Position numbers and translations under genes: made by a program. From Prunus persica (taxonomy: Eukaryota; Streptophyta; Magnoliopsida; Rosales; Rosaceae): a stretch of 64,000 nt of DNA. The number at the start of each line of letters is the position of its first letter. Position 1 is the first letter of the stretch. The stretch spans positions 20,107,606 to 20,171,605 of the forward strand of contig NC_034009.1 of the NCBI RefSeq assembly GCF_000346465.2, in the 5' to 3' direction. The notes below the pieces were generated by a model, which was not told the origin of the DNA, did no database searches, and saw nothing but the letters and a program-made list of their open reading frames with translations. Positions 35,579 to 47,325 of this stretch are shown in pieces.

Positions 35579-38500
35579 TCAATAATTGCCCTGTTTAATA
35601 ATTTGGAAAACAAACTCTGCCCATTCATTCCGGACTTCATCAATGGCTTCTTGGGGGTATGAAGCTTCCTGGTTTCCCTTGGCATACTGCATAAACAATG
35701 ACTATTAGGGTTTATAAATAAAAAGAAATTCAATCACAGACGACGATATTTTTCATAACCGACGTAGTATATCCATTCAACGACGTTAATTTTACATGAC
35801 CGTCGTTGATAATACAAAAAACGACGTGAAATGTATGAAGGTAATTTCTTCTTACCTTATTCTCAAACCCCAAGGAAGGATCCATGATGATGTCCCTCAT
35901 GAAGCGCATCACATAATACCCGCATTCGACATTGCTGGGTTGCTTTGGTGTGCCTGAGAGAGTTTTCTAAATTACATTTTTACGTCCTGCTCGGGCTATG
36001 TGGGTATTATATATTTTTAAAGCACTGTTCACGATGTTTTTCGCCTCTTCGTCGACCACACGATGACCTGGCAGAGGATCCAGAAAATAGACGGTCTCCT
36101 TCTTTGCTCTTACAATCAGCAAGATCCAATGACGGCTGCACAAAATTAATATAAAAACGACGGTTATTTACAAAAACGACGTATTATAGTATTTCACACG
36201 ACGAAATAAAGTAGATAACGACGACATTATATATTTATCACGACGATAAATAAATACCGACGTGGTTAGTAGTTTCAAACGACTAAATAAAATAAAACAC
36301 CGACGTAGTTAGTTTATAAGCTGTCATTTATTGAAAATCATAAAAACAAAATCCTAAGGAGACTAACCCTGGATTGTAAGGCATCATGAAAATCTGTTCA
36401 CCGTCTGTCTTCTGAAGTCGAGCTGCTACCAGTCGTGATCTTTCAGTTATTGTGCCAGAGTTGGCACTAACTGTAGCAGGGTCGATAAAGCCAACCATGC
36501 TGCACATATTGGCTTGTTTCAAAACATCGTGTAAGTACCTAAATACATAAAATAATATAAACAAGTCAGCACAAACAAACACGACGGTTATGTATAAAAA
36601 AACGACGTATTATAATATTTCACACGACGTACTGAAATAGATGAGGACGTTATAATATATTTATCACGACGGTAGTTAGTTAAGACGACGTGGTTAGTTA
36701 GTTAAGACGACGCAATATATAAACCAACGAGGTATTATTTTAGAAGTACAAACCTCATATATACAGCCAATACAGTAGCTCCAATTTCTTCCATGCCTGC
36801 AAATTGTGTAATATCTTCAGGCAGGAGGAAGGTATCGCGCTCACCAACAAACACCTCCTTATCAATTGTAAATTGGAGTGTCTTATCCTCAGGCAGGAGT
36901 GTCGTTTCCACAAAACGGCAAAGGGTTTTTAAAGAAGATGGCGCCTCCATATTTGAATAAGCACCAACTTCAATAACCTGTTTAAAGAAATAAAAAAAAT
37001 GACGTGGTAATTCAATAAAGACGACGGTTTAAGGAATAAAACGTCGTCTTAAAAGTATTTAAACGACGGTGAAAAAACTGTCGTGGTAATTCAATAAAGA
37101 CGACGGTTTTATGAATAAAGCGTCATCTGAAACCATTTAAACGACGGTGCAAAAACCGTCGTTTAAATATTTTATTACGTCTTAAAAAAATTCCGCCGTC
37201 TAAGTTTTAAACAAACGACGGATTAAATAAAAATATCGACGTCTGAAATTTTGAAAAACAAATAAAAAAGGCAAAGTTATGTGAACATACCTTGTCGTCA
37301 TGCTTTTCTTCATCTTCTTTCTCCTTTTCTTCTTCCTTCTCTTCATCTCTTTTTTCTTCTTCCTTCTCTTCATCTGGCTAATGTTTCCCCATTTTGGCAG
37401 TATCATCCTCCAAATGTAGGGATCTCACATCACCTCCAGAGCAGCTAGCTTTGTCAGACATTAGATTTTTGGGGCTTTGGCTAATTCTTGGTTTAAGCAT
37501 GCTTGGATCAAAATTGGGAATTAATTGGGAAAGCTGACTCAGGAAATGCTCCCTCTCAGCCTCTACCAATTGTTTTGTCCTAGCCTCCATCCTTAAGGCC
37601 TCTTCCCTTGCCTTAGCGTCCATCTTTTTAGTCTCTTCTTGAAGGAGAACTCTTAAACTGTCCTTCAAACGGTCGTCAAAGCTCACCCTCTGTGGTTTGG
37701 GCAAATTGAAATATTGCCTTGGGGAAACACCAGCACCAACTCCCCTCACTCTGCCTAGATGCTCGGGGCCCAAAGCCATGGTCAGCACATCATTGCTGCC
37801 ATCTACTCTGACTTTGCCTTCCGAGACTTGTTTCTGCAATTCATCCTAAAACAAAGATAAACAAAAAAACACACGACGGTTATTTATGTACAAACGACGT
37901 ATTATATAATTTCACACGACGCAATAACGTATAAACCGACGTTATTATAACTTATCACGACGGTAGTTATACCGACGTGGTTATTTATTTAAAACGACGA
38001 AATGAATAAACAACCGACGTCTTATGCTATAATTAAAGAAAACAGAGTAGTGATTCCTATTTAGACCGTTAACGACATTTTTAAAAAAGTTTCGACGTGG
38101 TAATATCATTCAAACGACGCGAAAATGAACCACCGACGTCTTATGCTATAATTACAGAAAATTAGTAGTGATTCCTATTTAGACCTTTAACGACGTTTTT
38201 AAAAACTTTTCGACGTGGTAATATCATTCACACGACGAAAAATATAACATACGACGTAATAAGAATAATTCACAGTTTAATAAAAATTTAAAACAGAGTG
38301 ATAGTAGGCTTACAATTAATTTTGCTTTCTCTGCCACCTTTGGATCAGGGATGTTACCATGTTTGTCCTGTCTAGCTCTCTTCCATAAGGTAGATCGATC
38401 AATTTCTACCCCAGACATGGTTTCCTCCAATTGATCCTCCAATCCAGCATATCCTTTTCGAGACAATCGATGATTGTACTCGAGTTTCTCCCTAATCTGT

Positions 38501-39123
38501 GCATGTTGAGAATGCACAGACTCAAAATCTTTGGATAGCCCTGAAGTTACAAAGGCATCCCATTGTGCTTTCTCTATGAATTTATATGTTTCAGGGGGTT
38601 GGCTTAATTTCTCCCTGTCATTGGTGTATGGAAGGATATAATGCCTCGTTAGTGTAGACTTGAAATCCTTCCATTTCTTGGAAGCAGAAGCTAAAACAGA
38701 GGTCTTGCCCCCTTGGCCTACGACAAAAGCCATGTCAACTGCTTCCCAAATCTGCTCCTTTATATCCTTGGGGATTTGGGACCATTTCTTGTCCACAAGT
38801 GGGATCCTGGAGCGTGCCAACACACCAATATACGACTGCATCTCAATATGTGCTTGGCCAACACCTTTCCCCCTTTTATTGTACTCAACAATTGGCCTCA
38901 GTTTCTGAAGCTTTCTCTTCACAACACGAGGCATTGTGCTCATACCTCGACCAGTCTTTGAATCATCAGAGATTGTTGTCTGGCTGGTTGGTTCTGTCTC
39001 AGCAGATGATGAAGCAAACTTCATCTTCTTCGAAGACTTCATCTCCTTCGAAGACTTGTCTTGAGGAGCTACCATTCCAAGCTTCTTGGAGCCAGAATCC
39101 TTAGTTTGTTGTTGAGAAACCAT
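35579..39123 (-). CDS. CACTA-2 Transposase_24-Ulp1 fusion gene, nearly complete
   Basis: ATG at 39123 (MVSQQQTKDSGSKKLG). Exon 1 (39123 to about 38313) has a Lys/Ser-rich start and Transposase_24 (HIEMQSYIGVLARSRIPLVD, QIPKDIKEQIWEAVDMAFVV, RHYILPYTNDREKL, STLWKRARQDKHGNIPDPKV). Exon 2 (about 37847-37290) has LTMALGPEHLGRVRGVGAGV, a coiled stretch and a Glu/Lys tail. Later exons are 36977-36754, 36538-36368, 36135-35856 and 35686-35579. They form a C48 Ulp1 domain with RHWILLIVRAKKETVYFLDP (His, Asp) and PSNVECGYYVMRFMRD (Cys). Splice sites join the two halves without a start codon between them. Two TAG codons interrupt it: 37378-37380 in the acidic tail, and 35967-35969, where CACTA-1 has Trp. 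So it is almost open but probably inactive. The protease role in CACTA biology is not established. Confidence 0.85.
35687..38312. repeat. CGACG motif clusters in all five introns of the CACTA-2 gene
   Basis: Introns at about 38312-37848, 37289-36978, 36753-36539, 36367-36136 and 35855-35687 each carry several copies of ACGACG(G/T), CCGTCGT or CGACGTGG-type motifs, some as inverted pairs. The exons between them carry essentially none. Intron 1 also holds a tandem pair with a period of about 120 bp (about 37995-38235), with CCGACGTCTTATGCTATAAT in each copy. Confidence 0.8.
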
Positions 39124-40812
39124 TTTAACAGACAAAACTGCAAGTGAAAATATTTCAGGAAAACATTAAGAACACAAATGACGGTATTAAAAAATACGAC
39201 GTATGATATGATTTTAGACGACGCAATGAAATAATCTCAGATGTAATAAATGTTTAAAACCATTATTTATATAACGTCGTGGTATATATGTTCACACGAC
39301 GTCAATAGTAATACACCGTCGTGGTAAACTATTATTTATATAACGTCGTGGTATTTATGTTCATACGACGTCAATAGTAATACACCGTCATGGTATTAAC
39401 ATTCACACGACGTAAAACAATAAGATATTTTGTCGTCTATATTAGATACCAACCCTAGTTTCTTTTTCTTTATATTTTATCAAATAAGGGAAAAACAAAA
39501 ACCATTGTTCAGAGAAATCAAACCTGCAATTAAACAAGCATATAAAAAAAGACTATTATTTTAAAAACAACTTTGTCAATTTTCAGACGACGCTAGAACA
39601 ACTGACGAACCGTCGTGGTCTACCGTCGTCTTATTTAGTTGAGGTAGTTGTCTTCAAAGTTGGAAACTTTCCCTCTTTGTCTGTATATTTTATCAAACTT
39701 GGAAAGAAGTAAAATGATTTTGGCCAGAAAAAAGGTAAAAAGATTTTTCAAACAAAAAACGTATGAGCATGCAAAACAGTAACCAAAATAGTGAAAATGA
39801 AAGCTTACCTTTTGCGTGCAATGAAAGCAAGAGGAAGATGATCGATGTTTAAGTTCAAGGACGACGAAGAAGACGAGAGGAAGACGATGAGAAACTCTGA
39901 CAATGCTCTGACAAGGAAAAAAGACGAAAAGGTTTCTCTGGAGATTGAAATTTTTAATCGGGTTTGGAAACAGTGCATGTGTAAGTCGAAAAGTTGCTTA
40001 CATATAAAACCATTTCAAAAAAATAATACGGCGGTTACATTTAACTACGTCGTTTTTAACTAACACGACGCAATATTTTTCGTTCGACGTGGAATCATTT
40101 CATTTAACTTCGTTAGGTTTAATATAACCGACGTGGATTTTAATTTTTAAATTATGAATAGAATTTTTTTTCACGTGACCTTTCAGTTTATTTTTCAATT
40201 ACAGTGCGTTATAAATAGAGTTTTTTTTCCGGAGGAAATTTAAAACGAAGGAAATTAATATTCTGCAATATGTAAAGTTTCTTTTTTGGATGACAGATTT
40301 AAATAAAATAAGAATATAAAAACAACTAATGTGTAAGTCAAGTAGACGAAAAGTTACTTACATATAAAACCATTTCAAAAAAATAATACGGCGGTTACAT
40401 ATAACTACGACGTATAAAGTACAAAATACGACGGTAAATTTAACTTCGGACGTGGTAAATAAATACGACAGTAGTGTTGTAGGTACCGTCGTAGTAAACT
40501 CAAAAATTAAAGTACATAAGTAATAACTCGCGTCATGGTAGATTATTTAAAACCATTTCAAAAAAATAATACGGCGTGGAGTTCTGTAATGTACGTCAGT
40601 AATACCGACGTTGATTTTACAATTTAAACGGCGGTTTTTTGGTAAGGACCGCCGTTGGTTTTAAAAATTTATTCTATAAATTTGTCGCTTTCATTCATTT
40701 TCGCGGTTTACATTTAGGGTTCCAAGTTCTTCCTCTCTCAGAGACACTGTCTCTCACATCTCAAAGACAATAATTTGGAGGTCTTTCTCAAAGAGAAATT
40801 GAGCTTACATTT

Positions 40813-40846
40813 AGGCTAGTTGACAAGAAGAAGCTTGTCAACTAGC
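40813..40846. repeat. Hairpin at the edge of the captured fragment
   Basis: GGCTAGTTGACAAG and its exact reverse complement, separated by AAGAAG. The captured RPN6 frame runs into this inverted repeat. Confidence 0.9.
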
Positions 40847-41179
40847 CTTCTCACTTCCTTGATCAAGCCTGATAGGACACTTAGTGCTTCTGAATACTCC
40901 TTGCTTTCCATCAAAAGATATGCAAGCCTGGCCTCCACTCGCTGTCGAAGGAAAGTTCGCTTCTCAGGGAAATCTGAAGATCAGATGTGCCTGATCCTCT
41001 GCTTGATTTTTTTGACTAAGAAGATCCGTCAGATTTGTGATAGCCTCTTCCTTTATCCGTAGAGCTTCAGAAGAAGAAGATGGGTTTCAAGAATGCGATA
41101 AAGAATAGAAATGGCTTCAGATGGCCTCTAAAGCATGAGCAATCGAATCAGTAGTTGCTGGGAGATATAATGAAGACAT
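40819..41179 (-). pseudogene. RPN6: Captured fragment of 26S proteasome subunit RPN6 (PSMD11) gene
   Basis: On the minus strand, ATG at 41179 opens MSSLYLPATTDSIAHALEA, like the start of plant RPN6. Further blocks appear in shifting frames: ISILYRILENP, SSSSEALRIKEEAITNLTDL, then, after a loss of roughly 45 codons, KRTFLRQRVEARLAYLLMES, KEYSEALSVLSGLIKEVRRL and DKLLLV. Order and spacing match the N-terminal part of the lid subunit RPN6, a PCI-domain protein of the proteasome. Small frameshifts and the internal deletion show that it is a non-functional copy. It lies inside CACTA-2, upstream of and in the same sense as the element genes, so it was most likely acquired by the transposon. Confidence 0.85.
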
Positions 41180-42276
41180 TGTCAATGCTTTGAACTATAC
41201 AAGTCCTGCAGAAAGATAAAGGACCAAACTGTTAAAGAAACTGAAACAACGGCGGTTTTCTGTTCTACCGTCGTCTTTTCTCGTCGTCTATATTAAGGTA
41301 AGATGGCGGTAGATTTATAATTACCGACGTAGATTATTTTGTTAAACGTCGTTAAGTGTACTACAACCGACGTGGATTTTATTTTTAAATTATAAATAGA
41401 GTTTTTTTTCCAGAATTCTTTCAGTTTTAGTTTTCAATTACAAAGCGTGATAAATAGATTTTTCTTTCCCGAGGAAATTTAAAATGAGGGAAATTAATGT
41501 TCTAGAATTTGTAAACTAACACGACGCAATATTACTAACCCGAGGAAATTATAAATAGATTTTGCTTTCCTGAAGAAATTTTAAATTAATTCAGTTTGAA
41601 ACAAAACGACGGTTTTTTGTTATGCCGTCGTTTTTAACTAACACGACAGATTTAAATAAAATAAGAATATAAAAACAACGACTCTTTTTTTACTACTGTC
41701 GTCGTTTTTCGTCGTCTTAAGTAAGACTAAGACGACGTAATATATTTGTTGAGCGACGTTGATTTGTTTTTAAACGTCGTTAGGTATAATATAACCGTCG
41801 TTGAAAATTGTCTCTCTGATTGCAAATTTGCAACGACGTTGATCAACTTCCAAAAAATTGTCTCTCTGATTGCAAATCTGTGTCATCTGTTAAGATTATT
41901 TTGTATTTTAAAGCCGTGGATTTGTTTTTAATTATACGGCGTCTTATACGAAAACCTCGTCGTGTTATTTTATGAGTAAAAACGGCGGCTTTTATTGAAA
42001 TCGTCGTCTTTACTTTCTACGTCGGTCTATTCATAAATTCTGCCGTTCTTTGTTTGCTTTGATTTTACACTGCGAAAATCTGTTTCAAATAGACGTCGGT
42101 TGTTTAATTAGGTACGTCGTTGTTTTTGAACAGCCATTTGAATCTCCATTTTTTAGTTGTCTAAGGTGGTATTACACGACGGTGTTTTTAGAACCGTCGT
42201 CTTTTTAAAAACCACGACGGTTTTCACTTAGACCGTCGTTGTTTTCTGGTCGTCTTTTTCACTTTTTGTAGTAGTG

Positions 42277-42480
42277 ACCTCCACCAGCACCATCTCCTTC
42301 CTTGCCGCCGTCGCCAAGGGTGCTAGTTGTCGTTCACCACCAGTAGTTCCATTTGCCGCTACTATTTTTGTGAAAATTTACAATTCAATTCAAGTAAGTT
42401 CTAATTTCTAAACCCTAAGTCTAAATTAATGTTGAAGTATTATATATTTAATTAATTGAAATTCAATTCGTAATTATTTA
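42277..42480. other. Right part of the unit split by CACTA-2
   Basis: Leader-like sequence (CACCAGCACCATCTCCTTCC) ending with a possible splice donor (TTCAAGTAAGTTC). It ends in ATTTA, the target duplication of the next repeat. No coding call possible. Confidence 0.35.
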
Positions 42481-45098
42481 TGACAGGACCCGATCCAAAT
42501 TCCGCTTTGGAATCCGAACCAGACCTTGTGCGTGTCCAACACCTGGCAAATGTCGGGCACAAATGACCTATTTGCCCCTCAACACAAAACATGATAAAAT
42601 AACAAGGTTGACTTCTACCGAAAAATCGGCAGAGTTCCCCTTGTAACTGGCTCAATACCAAAATATTTTCACCTACCAAACAAGTATACATATATACAAC
42701 CAACTGTCAGCATACGTATATATATATTCCAACAGTTCAAATCTCAGTCTAGGGCAAAACATCAGAGCGACTACTAAGAATTTACAAATGAGTGAATCCG
42801 TTTACAAACAAAATCCTACATCAGAAGAAAGGCGCGGAAGATGGGAAGTGGCCCGGTAGTAGATTCCTGTGCACGTCTACTGCCTGGGGGCGCAAAACAA
42901 CAATAAGGGTGAGTGGACCCAAAAACAAAGTTGAGAAAATAGTATAAGAACATACTAACCCCACTGTAAAAACAGTTATACAAACTAGCTTATTTCCTTT
43001 ATTTCTGAAATCAACGCATGTATCTAATTATACATTTGAAATCAGTTAAAAACTATCACCTAGTTGTACCCTTATTTCCGTCAATTCCTTATTTCCGTCA
43101 ATTCCTTATATCCGTCAATTCCTTGCATCACCATGGGTGACACATACTCGCAGGTCTCAGTGACACGAAGTCAGTCCAAGCCGCAACTCGCAGGATACAG
43201 GGGACCGTAGTTCACCTGATCCGCATTACTCGCTCCACACGAGTTCGAGTACCAAGGAACTCGTGGGGCAACTGTCAAGCATGCTGACTAAACCGAAGGC
43301 AACAAATATAATCCGAAGGCAACTGGTTTACCGAAGGCAACATTTAATATATGGGTACAAGGTGGTTTAAGAAAATATAAAGTTTCGGAAGAAAATCTTA
43401 TGACTAATTAACTTTCTGTAACCTTTAAAATTCTGCTACCATTTATCTGATAATTAACGAGAATATCTGTTCCTATATTCTTTAAAGGAGATTTCACTCG
43501 GCAGCATGCAACATAAAATATTTAATATAATAAAACAGCTTATAACTAAAACTAAACTGTTTAAATTCATTTATTAAAACAAAGAGTCTACTCACTGATA
43601 GTCTGAGCTCGCTGGACCTCTTGAAGGTCCCTCATGCGGGTCAACTGGTGCCCGGGTGCCTGATTCAATGACCATAATATTCTATTAATACAATATAGTA
43701 TTATATTAAAAACCCTACCCCCGGTTCCTAAAAGTACGTGCGTCAATTTAAAGTGATCCCTATGCCCATAACAGCTTTCCTTCCACGTGGGATAGTTTAG
43801 CTATATCTTGGGACTCAAATAGCGCTAAAGTCCAAAAAGTCAATCCGGGACCCCACGGTCCATGACCTCACAATATGATCCAGAAGCCGCTAGAAGGTCC
43901 AATATATCTAGGACACATGTCCCGAGGGTATTGGTGTCGATCGGACGGTCGGATTAATCACGATCGTGTAATCGCATAATTTCTAAACCCTAGCCCTAGG
44001 GTTCACGATTTCGGAGTATCCGGGACTCCGATTCACGATCCGTCGAATCATACACGTGTCTAAAATTATCTAGAGTAACATATCTAAAATTGATTACGAT
44101 CCAATGGCTCAACAGTATTGAACCCGATAAACGCACAATATGAAAAATCCGTTCGAGGCTCAAACGGTATCCAAATTGAGATCCGCGAATTCCTATGCGC
44201 TCGTGACGACCTAAGGATCGTATTAAGACACAGTGCCACTGCACCACCTTCGCCCACACGCCGGCAACGATGGGTGTCCAAAGCGATAACGCATCGCCGG
44301 AAAATCTCAAAACCAAGGCTCCAAACTCCTACCCTAGGTGTAACATCATATTTGGAACCACTTTTGTTCTTGGACCAACCCCAAAAACTGACCGGAAGTG
44401 GCCAAACACGGAGGCCGTAAATCGGCCGAATTTCCAATTCAAAAATGCATTATCTACACTGAGAACCGATTAATTCCTACCCAATAGGCAGCTAGAACAG
44501 CTCGAGAGAGTCAAAATTCATACCTGACTTGTCCGATTTGGTTGAGAAATGAGAGAGAACGACGACCGTGAAATTCCAATCACACCGCTCGATTTTCTGC
44601 AGTTTGCGGCGGCTGGAGTGGCTGACGGCGACGGAAACCAGGTGGGACGAGGAGAGGAGGAGATGACGGTTCGAACAAGACCAGTCTTGTGGCCGGTGGT
44701 GGTCTATGGCGGCGATGGCTATCGAAGAAAAAAAAAACTGTCGGGGAGGGGGGAAAGTCGCGACGGGAGGGAGAGAGAGAGAGAGACTGAGGTTTTATAA
44801 AAAAAATTCTGATTTTTCCAATTTACCGTTTTGCCCTTCGTGATATTTTAATCGTATTTTCTTCGTTAAAGCTCTGATTCGAGTTCACTTCGTGTCTACG
44901 AACTCGTGTCGTCGTGCTCTACGCAACGGTGTATGTGGAATTGTCAAATTCCTTTTCGGTCAAAAAGTCAACTTTGTTATTTTATCATGTTTTGTGTTGA
45001 GGGGCAAGTAGGTCATTTGTGCCCGACATTCGCCAGGTGTCGAACACGCACAGGGTTTGGTTCGGATTCCAAAGCAGAATTTGGATCGTGTCCTGTCA
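42481..45098 (-). mobile_element. LTR-like repeat, copy A, with inverted ends and a 5-bp duplication
   Basis: Starts TGACAGGACCCGATCC and ends in the inverse (GGATCGTGTCCTGTCA). About 130 bp at each end match each other in inverted orientation. ATTTA flanks both sides (42476-42480 and 45099-45103). TG...CA ends and a 5-bp duplication fit a solo LTR. On the minus strand there is a TATA-like TTTTATAAAACC (about 44795-44806), a pyrimidine-rich leader and a splice donor (AGTCAGGTATGAA, about 44522), so the promoter points to the minus strand. The long inverted ends are unusual for an LTR. No gene inside. Confidence 0.65.
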
Positions 45099-45103
45099 AT
45101 TTA

Positions 45104-45310
45104 GGTGAAATTGATGGTTTGAACTTTGATTATAGGTTATAGATTTATTAGATGATGTATGTATTGATTTGTTAAATAATTGGTATGTTCTTTAATTGAT
45201 TGAGTTTTTATTTTAATTAATTTATGTGTAGAATAATTTCCAATGCTCCTGTACAAAATTATCAGTCATAATCTCTTGGACTACAGGGGTCCAAGATATT
45301 TGTGGTTACA
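45104..45310. other. Spacer between LTR-like copies A and B
   Basis: AT-rich, no gene. Possibly intron of the same older unit interrupted at 30897 and 42480, ending in an exon-like stretch (CTCTTGGACTACAGGGGTCC). Confidence 0.3.
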
Positions 45311-47325
45311 TGACAGGACCCGATCTAAATTCCGCTTTGGAATCCGAACCAGACCCTGTGCGTGTCCAACACCTGGCGAATGTCGGGCACAAATGACTTA
45401 TTTGCCCTTCTATACAAAACACGATAAAATAATAAGGTTAACGTCTACCGAAAAATCGGCAGAGTTTCCCTTGTAACTGGCTCAATACCAAAATATTTTC
45501 ACCTGCCAAAACAAGTATATATATATAGCCAACTGCCAGCATACATATATATACATTCCAACAGTTCAAATCTCAGTCTAGGGCAAAACATCAGAGCAAC
45601 TGCTAAGAATTTACAAAGGAGTGAATCCTTTTACAAAACAAAATCCTACATCAAAGAAAGGCGCAGAAGATGGGAAGTGGCCCGGTGGTGGATTCCTATG
45701 CACGTCTACTGCCTGGGGACGCAAAACAACAAAAGGGTGAGTGGACCCAAAAACAAAGTTTAGAAAATAACATATGAACATACTAACCCCACTGTAAAAA
45801 CAGTTATACAAACTAGCTTCTTTTCTTTATTTCTGAAATCAATGCATGTATATAATTATATACACTTGAAAACAATTTAAACTATCACCTAGGTGTACCC
45901 TATTTCCGTCAATTCCTTGCATCACCATGGGTGACGCATACTCGTAGGTCTCAGTGACACGAGGTCAGTCCGAGCTGCAACTCGCAGGATTCAGGGGACC
46001 GTAGTCCACCTTTATCCGCATTACTCGCTCCACACGAGTTCGAGTACTAAAGAACTCGTGGGGGCAACTGTCAAGCATGCTGACTAAACCGAAGGCAACA
46101 AATATAATCCGAAGGCAACATTTAATAACTGGGTACAAGGTGATTTAAGAAAATATAAAGTGTTTGAAGCAAAACTGTTGAATAAGTAACTTTCTGTAAC
46201 CTTTAAAATTCTGCTGCCATTTATCTGATAATTAACGAGAATATCTTTTCCTATATGCTTTAAAGGAACTTTCACTCGGCAACATGCAACATAAAATATT
46301 TTACAGAATAAAACAGTTGATAACTGAAACTAAACTGCTTAAAGTCATTTATGAAAACAAAAAGCCCACTCACTAATAGTCTGAGCTTGCTGGACCTCTT
46401 GAAGGTCCCTCATGCGGGTCAACTGGTGCCTGGGTGCCTAATTCAATGACCATAATATTTTATTAATACAATATAGTATTAAATTAAAAATCCTACCCCC
46501 GGCTCCTTAAAGTATGTGCGTCAATTTAAAGTGATCCCTATGCCCATAACAGCTTTCCTTCCACGTGGAATAGTTTAGCGATATCTTGGGACTCAAAAAG
46601 CTCTAAAGTCCAAAAAGTCATTTCGGAACCCCACGGTCCATGACCTCACAATATGATCTAGATGCCGCTAGAAGGTCCAATATATTTAGGACACATGTCC
46701 AGAGGGTATTGGTGTCAATCGGACGGTCGGATTAATCACGATCGTGTAATCGCATAATTTCTAAACTCTAGCCCTAGGGTTCGCGATTTCGGAGTATCCG
46801 GGACTCCGATTCACAATCCGTCGAATCCTACACGTTTCTAAAATTATCTAGAGTAACATTTCTAAAATTGACGACGATCCAACGGCTCAACAGTATTGAA
46901 CCCGGTAATCGCACAATATGAAAAATCTGTTCGAGGCTCAAACGGTATCCAAATTGAGATCCGCGAATTCCTATGCGCTCGTGACGACCTAAGGATCGCA
47001 TCAGGACACAGTGCCACTGCACCACCCTCTCCCACGCGCAGCCGCACGCGCCGACAGCGATGGGTGTCCAAAGCGATAACGCATCGCCAGAAAATCTCAA
47101 AACTAAGGCTCCAAACTCCTATCCTAGGTATAACACCATATTTGGAACCACTTTTGTTCTTTTGGACCAACCCCAAAAATTGACCAGAAGTGGCCGAACA
47201 CGGAGGCCGAAAACCAGCCGAATTCCAAATTGAAAACTGAGCTAGCTACGGTGAAAATCAATGCAAACCTACCCACCATCAGCTAGAGCATGGAAAATAG
47301 GTAGAAATTCATACCTTACTCGACA
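45311..47325 (-). mobile_element. LTR-like repeat, copy B, truncated
   Basis: Starts TGACAGGACCCGATC, as copy A, and follows it closely through to about 47325 (matching about 44540 in copy A). The last 0.55 kb, with the TATA and opposite end, is missing. It ends where the SEO-linked duplicated segment begins. Internal blocks shared with copy A include ACCGAAGGCAACAAATATAA and CTGGACCTCTTGAAGGTCCC. Confidence 0.75.

Larger units (their letters stand above)
30898..42276 (-). mobile_element. CACTA-2: 11.4-kb CACTA element, inverted relative to CACTA-1
   Basis: The left end is CACTACTACAAAAAAGCAAAA and the right end is its inverted counterpart (ACTTTTTGTAGTAGTG). The flanking triplets are ACC at 30895-30897 and ACC at 42277-42279, a perfect 3-bp target duplication. 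Genes are on the minus strand: Transposase_24-Ulp1 (39123-35579) and a TNP2 gene with a large internal deletion (33596-32510). Subterminal CGACG-type arrays occupy both sides. A captured RPN6 fragment lies in the 5' flank (40819-41179). Protein sequences are close to those of CACTA-1, so the two belong to one family. With TNP2 deleted, this copy would need another element for transposition. Confidence 0.93.
39170..42276. repeat. CACTA-2 5' flank and subterminal array
   Basis: CGACG-type motifs from 39180 to 39640, then 40020-40680 and 41250-42276 up to the terminus. Modules recur: AAAACCATTTCAAAAAAATA with a following ATACGGCG at 40006, 40370 and 40550. A leader on the minus strand probably lies at 39780-39480. 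The RPN6 capture sits between 40819 and 41179. Confidence 0.75.

Noticed and set aside
37200..37406. Lys-rich 68-codon frame at the end of CACTA-2 exon 2
   Set aside because: It is an alternative frame of the Glu/Lys-rich acidic tail of the Transposase_24-Ulp1 gene.
43996..44473. Overlapping frames on both strands in LTR-like copies A and B
   Set aside because: They are shared by the repeat copies because the DNA is shared, but stops and frames differ and no domain is seen.
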